DNA of 26,428 bases from the IMG/VR virus record IMGVR_UViG_3300048928_000089, positions 1 to 26,428 of that record; one strand, given 5' to 3'. Shown here in pieces: positions 21,416 to 26,428 of the stretch. The stretch is from a virus. The position numbers and the translations under genes are program-made. Every line of letters starts with the position of its first letter. Positions within the stretch are counted from its first letter, which is position 1. The notes under the pieces are model-generated. The model was not told the origin of the DNA. It saw nothing but the letters and a program-made list of their open reading frames with translations, and did not search any database.

Positions 21416-22774
21416 TTAAAAACCGCTCACGCTCACGAACTGTCCTGCCTGTACCCTCTTGTCTGGTTCGCGAAGGACCCCGTAATCCATAAGCGCTAGT
21501 AGCTCGATCGTGAATCCTTCGCCACCGTTACGCCCTTTCTCCACGCCTATCTTTCCCATACCGTTTACCGCGTCGAATGCGAAAAGGTTCGTAGCGATTT
21601 CCAATACGGCTTTCGTCGTCTTCACCTGATCACGCTTCGGCAGTTTGATTTCCCGTACCGCGCCATCCTCCGTTTCCTGCTTTTCAGTATTCGCTTGTAT
21701 CGTATATATCCCGACAACATCATGCGCACCTATAATTGATTCGAGTCTACGCGCCGCTTGTTCCGCAGCTCCGCCCGTAGTCTTATTTGAGTTGCGTCCA
21801 TACACGTCCGATAGTCCGTAGAATGGATCGACAACCACTACGTCAATTTCCGGATGATCCGTTAGCTCGCGGTCTAGCTCGTCAAGAGTTCGCGTTAATT
21901 CCGCGTCGCCTTTCGCCTGCAGTATAAGATTCCCCGGATAATAATCGTTGATCTTTGCCGCGAAGTCGAGTAAATAGCCTTCAATATCTCCGCCTAACGC
22001 GCCAGACAGAATCTCCTTATTTGGTACGCCGACCTTCACTTTGTGTTCGTCAGACGTTAGTATCTCTTCAAACGCGGTAGCTATCGAAAGTAATCGCGAT
22101 ATCCACGAATACCATTTCACCTCGTAGGATTTAACGAAAACGTTCGCACCCTGGCGTAGTAGCGAGTCCACAATGACCGCGGATAAATACGTTTTACCGC
22201 GACCTGACTCCGCCATAATTCCGTAAACGTCTCCGGAGTATAACCCGCCGATTTCAGCGTTGAGCGATTCGAAAGGCGTCCGCCAAAGTTTGAACGACTT
22301 GCCGGCCTTGCGCTGTTCGTATTCATGCGTGAACATCTCGCCTATGTCCGATAGGGAATTACCTACCTTCTCCGGAACACCTGTTCGTGTTTCCATTTTA
22401 ATCCGCGCCAGACGTTCGGTCAAGCTATTTAAAAACGCGTCTGTCGGTAACGTCTCGTAAGACCGCGTAAACTCCGGACTGTTAATATATTCCGCAAATT
22501 CACGCTTGCCGACCGCATCTTTTAGTTGGCCCGCCAGGTATTCGTACGAGTCTGTAACTTCCGGAATATACGTAATTTGCGGATTGTTCGCAACGAAAGT
22601 CGCTACGGATGGCGCGGCGCCTCCGTTTGACTCGGCGTAATTGACCACGAAATCATATGCGGACTGTTCGATGCGTGAAGGAAAGTCCGATCGCTTAACT
22701 TTATATTTCGCGAGGGCCTGCGTTGATCCTTCGTCAATTATCTTTGATAGTAACTGCTGACCTGTAACTGCCAT
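21416..22774 (-). CDS. DnaB-like replicative helicase
   Basis: 452-aa hexameric replicative helicase of the DnaB/RecA-like type. The amino-terminal helical domain is about 1-130. It is followed by the linker FKLWRTPFESLNAEIGGLYS and the motor domain: Walker A AESGRGKT (188-195) and Walker B VVVVDPFYG (Asp316). GIYTIQANTEKQ is the motif with the gamma-phosphate sensor Gln, and a late RNGGEG loop follows. The ATG has CAGGAGGTG 9-12 nt upstream. It unwinds the fork and would partner with the loader at 23037 and the primase at 20126. It converges with the XRE repressor gene. Confidence 0.92.
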   Translation of the reverse strand: MAVTGQQLLSKIIDEGSTQALAKYKVKRSDFPSRIEQSAYDFVVNYAESNGGAAPSVATFVANNPQITYIPEVTDSYEYLAGQLKDAVGKREFAEYINSPEFTRSYETLPTDAFLNSLTERLARIKMETRTGVPEKVGNSLSDIGEMFTHEYEQRKAGKSFKLWRTPFESLNAEIGGLYSGDVYGIMAESGRGKTYLSAVIVDSLLRQGANVFVKSYEVKWYSWISRLLSIATAFEEILTSDEHKVKVGVPNKEILSGALGGDIEGYLLDFAAKINDYYPGNLILQAKGDAELTRTLDELDRELTDHPEIDVVVVDPFYGLSDVYGRNSNKTTGGAAEQAARRLESIIGAHDVVGIYTIQANTEKQETEDGAVREIKLPKRDQVKTTKAVLEIATNLFAFDAVNGMGKIGVEKGRNGGEGFTIELLALMDYGVLREPDKRVQAGQFVSVSGF

Positions 22775-23036
22775 AATTCCTTACACCTCCTGTTGTACAC
22801 CTTGTACGTATTTGTCGTCAACGCTCATTTTAGGACAATTTTCCCTATTGACAGCGTTTTGGATTTCGACATATATGCCAATTTACGTAATTAATTGGAC
22901 ACATTTAGGTAATAAATTTCGTAAAGTGTGATTTATAACACCGAAGTCAAGTCGCATTTTGTCGAACTCAATGTCGAAAGTTTACACGTAGTTATACACA
23001 CCTCCCGAATGCTCCCGTTTACTGCCGTTTTCGTTT
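22775..23036. other. AT-rich intergenic region; origin or control candidate
   Basis: 262 bp without a convincing gene between helicase and loader. It contains a near-consensus plus-strand promoter (TTGACA 22848-22853, 18 nt, TATATG 22872-22877). There is a 21-bp inverted repeat beginning CCAATTTA and ending TTAATTGG (22878-22898), then AAAGTGTGATTTATAAC, and repeated TGTCGAA words near 22959-22979. Initiator-binding sites and AT-rich unwinding DNA often lie between such genes in phages, but no clear set of iterons or DnaA boxes is visible. Confidence 0.35.
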
Positions 23037-23813
23037 TCATGCTCGCTTTAATCCGCGGTGACTCGTTCCTACAAACACGCGCTCGATACAGCGGTCGCGT
23101 ATTCGGTCAATCAGCCGCGGAGTTGTTTCGCGTAACACCGTGCCGAGGTCTCTCAGCGCTACGTTGCTCGTATAGACCGTCACCAGCCCGTTCGTAACGC
23201 GGTAATTAATCACGCTATGCAAATCGCTACGAAATCCCTCCGTATCTTCACGCACACCGATGTCGTCGAGCACCGCAAAGGGCGCATTTTTAGCGTGCTG
23301 CATTTGCGTATAATATTGGCGCGCTGCTGGCTCCGCGATGTCGTCCGGTACTTTTGGTCGGTTGAACTCCGTATAGAGCGTCTGCCACGCGTTTACATCG
23401 AGAAAATACGCCGGCCGATCGAGCGCTTGCCTGTTGCGTTGGATTGATCCGATATAATGGCGCATGATGTATTCGCCGATGATTGCGGCCGCCGTCGTAG
23501 TCTTACCGGTGCCTGGCCTCGCGCTATAAAAGTACAGCGATTTGATCGGCTCGGTTGGCTCCGTTTCAAATTGGCGCACGAACGTTTTTACGTATTCGTC
23601 CATTGCGCGGTATAAAGCGGCCTGGCCTTCGCGTGCCGGCGAGTTAGCAAGCGTTAAGCCGCGATAATCTGACGGTAGGTTTGCCGCGCCTACGCGTCCG
23701 CCGGCTCCGTTTAATCCGTGCGTTGCTATATATGACCCGCAAAGCTTCGTACATTGCGCGCCGCCCGCAAGTGAACAGTACTGCGCGAGTATGCAGTTTT
23801 TAGCGTTGGACAA
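23037..23813 (-). CDS. DnaC/DnaI-like helicase loader ATPase
   Basis: 258-aa AAA+ ATPase of the DnaC/DnaI group, which delivers the DnaB-like helicase to DNA. Walker A is RPGTGKTT (99-106), Walker B AVLDDIG (Asp183, Asp184), sensor 1 VTVYTSN, and the arginine-finger region RLIDRIRDR. Before the ATPase core, Cys7, Cys13, Cys21 and Cys25 form a compact four-cysteine cluster that could bind zinc, as zinc-containing amino domains of DnaI-type loaders do. The start is TTG with AAAGGAGG 7 nt upstream. The helicase gene lies downstream, after a 262-bp gap. Confidence 0.9.
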   Translation of the reverse strand: MSNAKNCILAQYCSLAGGAQCTKLCGSYIATHGLNGAGGRVGAANLPSDYRGLTLANSPAREGQAALYRAMDEYVKTFVRQFETEPTEPIKSLYFYSARPGTGKTTTAAAIIGEYIMRHYIGSIQRNRQALDRPAYFLDVNAWQTLYTEFNRPKVPDDIAEPAARQYYTQMQHAKNAPFAVLDDIGVREDTEGFRSDLHSVINYRVTNGLVTVYTSNVALRDLGTVLRETTPRLIDRIRDRCIERVFVGTSHRGLKRA

Positions 23814-23830
23814 TTGCGTTCCTCCTTTCG

Positions 23831-24001
23831 TTACAGGTAAATGCGCGCATCGTCTAGCGCCATCTGTACGCCTTCCTTTTTCGCGCTAATTCTGCGCGCT
23901 TCTGACGTATTGCCTTCCGCCGAGTATCTTTCGTGCAGCTTTGTTAGCGCATTGATTTTGCGTTCCAATTCTCGTTTATACTCGTCCTTTGCGTCATACA
24001 C
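23831..24001 (-). CDS. Small charged helical protein, 56 aa
   Basis: A GTG-initiated gene with GAGAGGAG upstream. It encodes an almost entirely helical, highly charged peptide (KDEYKRELERKINALTKLHE, then EARRISAKKEGVQMALDDAR). It overlaps the end of the 58-aa gene by 8 nt and ends 18 nt before the loader's start. It may be a coiled-coil partner of the loader. I do not recognise a family. Confidence 0.6.
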   Translation of the reverse strand: MYDAKDEYKRELERKINALTKLHERYSAEGNTSEARRISAKKEGVQMALDDARIYL

Positions 24002-24170
24002 TGCGCCACTCTCCTCTCCGTTCGGCCTCCGTCATTCCTGCGTTATTCAGCGACGCGTAGTGAGCGCCAACCCACGTTACTGCGAGCTGATCCGGAGTAT
24101 AACGGAGGCCTACATTTGATGTTACGGTAATGCCTTGCGCGCTGGCTTGCGCTGCTTCGAGGATAGTCAT
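23994..24170 (-). CDS. Hypothetical protein, 58 aa
   Basis: A small soluble protein (MTILEAAQASAQGITVTSNVGL...). The frame is open to an ATG at 24200, but that codon lies in the operator palindrome and lacks a ribosome binding site. ATG 24170 has AAAGGGAG 10 nt upstream and is chosen. The central stretch TPDQLAVTWVGAHYASLNNAG is typical of small phage proteins of unknown function. It is the first minus-strand gene left of the inverted insert at 24.2-24.7 kb. Confidence 0.6.
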   Translation of the reverse strand: MTILEAAQASAQGITVTSNVGLRYTPDQLAVTWVGAHYASLNNAGMTEAERRGEWRSV

Positions 24171-24190
24171 ATCTATTTCACTCCCTTTAG

Positions 24191-24222
24191 TTGTTGACAT
24201 TTGTTCAACAACCAGTTAATAT
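24191..24222 (+). promoter_or_regulatory. Promoter and operator of the inverted insert
   Basis: TTGACA (24194-24199), 17 nt, TAATAT (24217-24222): a perfect -35 and good -10, the same hexamers and spacing as the plus promoter at 18872-18900. A 21-bp inverted repeat, TTGTTGAC-ATTTG-TTCAACAA (24191-24211), covers the -35 box and its downstream side, so a repressor here would shut the promoter. It drives the two plus-strand genes that follow. Confidence 0.75.
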
Positions 24223-24249
24223 AGACTTATCAAATGAAGAGGTGATTCT

Positions 24250-24453
24250 ATGAAAAGTGAAATGATGGCTCAACTGCTTGTTCCCGGCGACATCATCCGT
24301 CAGGATCGCAGAAAATACATAGTGTCTAGTGTTAAGACTATTGGAAATGAAACTTCTGTTCTGTACACCAGACCTGGTAAAGATGACATTCACCATCTAG
24401 CTAAGTTCAAAAACAATGAATTTTTAACGGTGATTAACGATGGAAGATTCTAA
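24250..24453 (+). CDS. Hypothetical protein, 67 aa, plus-strand insert
   Basis: A small basic protein with several beta-type strands (DIIRQDRRKYIVSSVKTI, ETSVLYTRP, EFLTVIND), suggesting a small barrel. AGAGGTGATT precedes the ATG. It is the first gene behind the promoter at 24191-24222 and overlaps the AlpA-like gene by 14 nt. Base composition is clearly AT-richer than the surrounding minus-strand genes, which suggests separate acquisition. Function is unknown. Confidence 0.72.
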   Translation: MKSEMMAQLLVPGDIIRQDRRKYIVSSVKTIGNETSVLYTRPGKDDIHHLAKFKNNEFLTVINDGRF

Positions 24454-24664
24454 AATACCGCCACTCGCTGGATATAAAGAAGCTTTGGAGATACTTGGAT
24501 GGGACGAAAAGAATCGCAGCATGATCGATACGTATAGGAAACGCGGCAAGTTCCCAGAACCCTTTCAAGTACTAGCATCCGGTCCGATCTGGACTGTCAA
24601 GCAGATTGAGGAATATCGTGACACCAAGAGACGGACTAATGTGACCAGTCGTTCCTCAGAATAA
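24440..24664 (+). CDS. AlpA/excisionase-like DNA-binding protein, 74 aa
   Basis: A small winged-helix-type protein resembling the AlpA/excisionase group: PLAGYKEALEILGWDEKN (first helices), MIDTYRKRGKFPEPF (recognition helix and wing, with the typical G-x-F-P-x-P), and GPIWTVKQIEEYRD. Such proteins bind DNA as excision or transcription factors. It is in an operon with the 67-aa gene and overlaps the end of the convergent 144-aa gene by 9 nt. It could autoregulate the promoter at 24191; no integrase is in the window. Confidence 0.75.
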   Translation: MEDSKIPPLAGYKEALEILGWDEKNRSMIDTYRKRGKFPEPFQVLASGPIWTVKQIEEYRDTKRRTNVTSRSSE

Positions 24665-25090
24665 GTCGATAATCTCATCGTCAGTCAATACGTTGTTATC
24701 CGCATTATTACCGCAATACTCCGCCTGTTTCTCTGCCCGCGCCTGTTCCGCAAGCACCTGCGGCATGATCCGCGGCAGGAGGTACGCTATCAAAAAGCCC
24801 GCCGTCAATTGCGGATACTGCGGCGATACCCGGTGTTCGCGGAATGCTCGCGTTATTGTCTCGCGTAAGGCTTCCGGTCCGTATTGCGTTAGTGCGCGCT
24901 TGATTACGCCCTGCTCAAAGGCCCAGCCGCGCAAAGGAATATACGTCTCTACTCCGTATTGCTCGCGGTTAAGATCGATAATCATAGCGTGGACGGTCGG
25001 CGTTTTCCATTCGGTGAGCGGAAGATTGCGCCAGTCCTTTCGTTGATCGGCGGTGATCTTCGGCTTAGGCGGCTTTTTAGCGCGTGGCAT
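24656..25090 (-). CDS. Hypothetical protein, possible replication accessory, 144 aa
   Basis: A basic, lysine/proline-rich start (PRAKKPPKPKITADQRKDW) leads to a helical middle (TYIPLRGWAFEQGVIKRALTQYGPE) and an acidic end (LTDDEIIDLF). The pattern of a basic tail plus helical domain directly upstream of a helicase loader would fit an initiator or loader accessory, but I see no diagnostic motif. It lies upstream of the loader in the direction of transcription, with the inverted insert between them. ATG start; it overlaps the preceding gene by 14 nt. Confidence 0.6.
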   Translation of the reverse strand: MPRAKKPPKPKITADQRKDWRNLPLTEWKTPTVHAMIIDLNREQYGVETYIPLRGWAFEQGVIKRALTQYGPEALRETITRAFREHRVSPQYPQLTAGFLIAYLLPRIMPQVLAEQARAEKQAEYCGNNADNNVLTDDEIIDLF

Positions 25091-25316
25091 CTTCGCGTCC
25101 TCCTTTTACGTGGAATGTTGCGCAAAACTTTCCGTATTCGTACCTGTCTAATAGCTTCCTTTTCGTGCAGGACTTACATACGACCTCGTAGTGCATGTCG
25201 GGAGATTCGTTCCAGATGAAAGAGTCCACGGTTCGCATATCCACAAGAAACCATTCATGAATACAGACGGGCTCCTTCGGTTTCGGTGCGCGTTTCCTTA
25301 GTTTAAACTTCCACAT
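25077..25316 (-). CDS. Cys/His-rich small protein, 79 aa
   Basis: A small basic protein with potential zinc ligands Cys18, His20, Cys47, Cys50, Cys65 and His69 (VCIHEW, VCKSC, KFCATFH). The spacing C-x2-C preceded by a distant C-x-H suggests a zinc ribbon-like fold. It overlaps both neighbours by 14 nt in a coupled chain. No function can be assigned. Confidence 0.65.
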   Translation of the reverse strand: MWKFKLRKRAPKPKEPVCIHEWFLVDMRTVDSFIWNESPDMHYEVVCKSCTKRKLLDRYEYGKFCATFHVKGGREDATR

Positions 25317-25830
25317 CGGCGGTCACCTCCGTCGATAACTTACGCACACACTCCCGCGCTCCTCGAATAACGTAATCCGTCCCGCTTGACAGCCGTGTTT
25401 GCTGTAACCTTCCGTCATCTAACGCGGAAACTAGCGCCTTGAGCCAGCGATGTGATTCCGTTACATCTACGTATCCTGCCGGGGATGCGTCTAACGCCTC
25501 CTTCGCAATCCGCGCCATCTGAGAACGCGGCATCATCGCATGTTTGCGGTCGTCAAACTGTTCGAGCACGGAGCGCAAACGTTCAACTTCCGCCTCAGCT
25601 GCGATAGCCCTACGGATTGCTTCCGGCCAACCTTCGCGTGATTCTGCCGCAAACCTTGCTTCGTCTAAATCCGCGAAATCTGCGCTAACATACCACTCGC
25701 CCTCTTCGTAGTCAAAGTTCATCAATACTGCCGGACGCGGGTCGATTTTGCTTTCGCCTTTTCCGTAGCGCCACGGACCAGGAGTCGTCACCTCGCATAG
25801 CGCTAAGTCTGCGTGTAAATCTCGTTTCAT
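25303..25830 (-). CDS. Ea22-like phage protein, 175 aa
   Basis: The amino end has TTPGPWRYG and, later, DLDEARFAAESREGWPEAI, the pattern that defines the Ea22-like/early phage protein group (A-T-P-G-P-W followed by D-A-x-F-I/A-A-x-[AS]-R). A coiled-coil segment (EAEVERLRSVLEQF) follows. Function of the family is unknown. It begins at ATG 25830 with GGAGGTG about 10 nt upstream. A possible minus promoter, TTACCA, 17 nt, TATACT (25848-25876), would leave almost no leader. Confidence 0.7.
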   Translation of the reverse strand: MKRDLHADLALCEVTTPGPWRYGKGESKIDPRPAVLMNFDYEEGEWYVSADFADLDEARFAAESREGWPEAIRRAIAAEAEVERLRSVLEQFDDRKHAMMPRSQMARIAKEALDASPAGYVDVTESHRWLKALVSALDDGRLQQTRLSSGTDYVIRGARECVRKLSTEVTADVEV

Positions 25831-26077
25831 TCGTTGACACCTCCGTAGTATAAGTGGACTAGCGTAATTTGGTAAAACGTCATATTCGGCGATTTTGTGT
25901 TTCTGTGCGTATTTTCGCTGACATGGCGTAGTGACGTATATTTTCTACTTTATAACGAAAATTTTCGACTTGATACCGAAATATTTCGGCTTTGTGCGTA
26001 ATTTTGGCGACACCGCAATTTATCGATATTTTCGGTCAATCTCGCGTATTCTTCTTTATTCTCCTTTTTACGTAGAA
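25831..26077. other. AT-rich region with perfect palindromes
   Basis: 247 bp without a convincing gene. It contains CGAAAATTTTCG (25956-25967), CCGAAATATTTCGG (25976-25989) and further ATTTTCG half sites near 25911 and 26028. The first palindrome ends 2 nt before a minus-strand TATAAA. These words resemble the XRE operators at 21132-21175 (CGAAAT-NNN-ATTTCG) but with different centres. It may be an operator cluster for the Ea22-like operon or part of an origin. A decayed frame with an AAAAAGGAG but no fitting start lies at 26040-26060. Confidence 0.45.
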
Positions 26078-26266
26078 TTACGAAACTCCTCCGCCAAGAC
26101 CTACGTAAATGTATCCGGCTGCGAAAACTGGCCAGAATACCGCACATAATACGAACTCGCCGAGCTTCATCGAAAACCAACTCCACGTAATCAGCGCGGT
26201 CAGAAGTCCGAGAGCGGTATAGACGACGGCTATTCGCGTAACCACTCGCTCAATCTTCGCCATCAT
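26078..26266 (-). CDS. Two-helix membrane protein, 62 aa
   Basis: A basic start (MMAKIERVVTR) is followed by two hydrophobic helices (about 12-29 and 33-56: AVVYTALGLLTALITWSW and KLGEFVLCAVFWPVFAAGYI), ending in GLGGGVS. A membrane hairpin is predicted. The ATG shares a base with the stop of the upstream gene (TGATG), and GAAGGAG lies 11 nt before it, inside that gene. A longer frame to 26368 overlaps the upstream gene and is rejected. Function is unknown. Confidence 0.7.
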   Translation of the reverse strand: MMAKIERVVTRIAVVYTALGLLTALITWSWFSMKLGEFVLCAVFWPVFAAGYIYVGLGGGVS

Positions 26267-26428
26267 CACGCATTCACTCCTTCGATTTTGACGCCGAGCA
26301 TCGCGACTGCATAACGGATTCCGTCCGCCATTCCGATGCTGTACTCGGTGAATGATCCGTTGCGCCATACGAACTCCTTGCGTATCTCCTCGTGTCTAAA
26401 ATCCTCCGGTGTCTTCTCACGCTCATAT
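26266..26428 (-). CDS. Partial hypothetical protein (runs off the right edge)
   Basis: The last 53 codons of a gene whose start lies beyond the window. The visible part reads TPEDFRHEEIRKEFVWRNGS, then SIGMADGIRYAVAMLGVKIEG, an alpha-helical stretch with no recognised motif. It is included because the frame is open to the edge, its codon use matches its neighbours, and its stop overlaps the next ATG (TGATG). Confidence 0.6.
   Translation of the reverse strand, partial: YEREKTPEDFRHEEIRKEFVWRNGSFTEYSIGMADGIRYAVAMLGVKIEGVNA

Noticed and set aside
22928-23197. Plus-strand frame starting in the gap after the 22848 promoter
   Set aside because: Its second half is antisense to the loader ATPase, no ribosome binding site precedes it, and the first half has no coding character.
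25844-25853. GTAGTATAAG on the plus strand, equal to the last element of the 44-bp block
   Set aside because: The other two elements are missing, and on the minus strand these bases form the leader and ribosome-binding region of the Ea22-like gene; most likely chance.
25950-26186. 78-codon minus-strand frame across the right-hand non-coding region
   Set aside because: It overlaps the membrane protein gene out of frame for half its length and no start fits the AAAAAGGAG at about 26060; at most a decayed gene.
1-26428. tRNA genes, CRISPR arrays, insertion sequences and integrase/attachment sites
   Set aside because: No cloverleaf with TTCRA loop, no regularly spaced repeats, no transposase or recombinase motifs and no duplicated att-like core were found by reading both strands; a program such as tRNAscan would be needed to exclude tRNAs formally.

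Overview
This window looks like the DNA-replication, nucleotide-metabolism and regulatory part of a double-stranded DNA phage or prophage of a Gram-positive Bacillota host, most likely of the Bacillales. The evidence is the strong AAGGAGG-type ribosome binding sites, the SPbeta-like class Ib ribonucleotide reductase with a group I intron, the STDYLLGR-type phage repressor, and dozens of small overlapping genes on one strand. No capsid, tail, lysis or integrase gene is visible, so lifestyle cannot be read directly. Several regulators and a leucine at the 762-equivalent position of the DNA polymerase lean towards temperate growth. All identifications come from reading motifs; no database search was run.

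Layout, in the direction of transcription (minus strand, right to left): small genes including an Ea22-like protein and a membrane protein (26.4-24.7 kb); a small inverted AT-richer insert with its own promoter and an AlpA-like DNA-binding protein (24.2-24.7 kb); the replisome core of DnaC/DnaI-like loader, DnaB-like helicase and toprim primase (23.8-20.1 kb), with an XRE repressor inserted backwards between helicase and primase; a second XRE gene divergent from a sigma-factor-like gene (20.0-19.0 kb); SSB-like protein, orphan PD-(D/E)XK protein, a six-repeat beta-barrel protein, family A DNA polymerase, DnaQ-like exonuclease, PD-(D/E)XK nuclease and RuvC-like resolvase (18.7-10.0 kb); nrdI-nrdE-nrdF, with nrdE split by a group I intron carrying a GIY-YIG endonuclease (9.5-5.0 kb), ending at a clear terminator; then a new transcription unit with a barrel-protein paralogue, PhoH, a methyltransferase, a MazG-like pyrophosphohydrolase, ThyA and many tiny membrane peptides (4.9-0 kb).

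Together the genes make dNTPs (NrdIEF, ThyA, MazG-like), load and run a replication fork (loader, helicase, primase, polymerase, SSB) and process recombination intermediates (RuvC, exonucleases).

The most unusual signals are regulatory. (1) A 44-bp promoter-like block (37/44 identical) occurs only twice, upstream of the sigma-like gene and upstream of the first gene after the nrd terminator. (2) The primase, the DNA polymerase and the PD-(D/E)XK nuclease have no ATG/GTG/TTG that fits their Shine-Dalgarno sequence, but each has an in-frame ATT or ATC exactly 8-9 nt from it. (3) Two promoters at 18.87 kb share one -35 site in opposite directions. (4) The nrdE intron sits immediately after the codon of the catalytic thiyl-radical cysteine.
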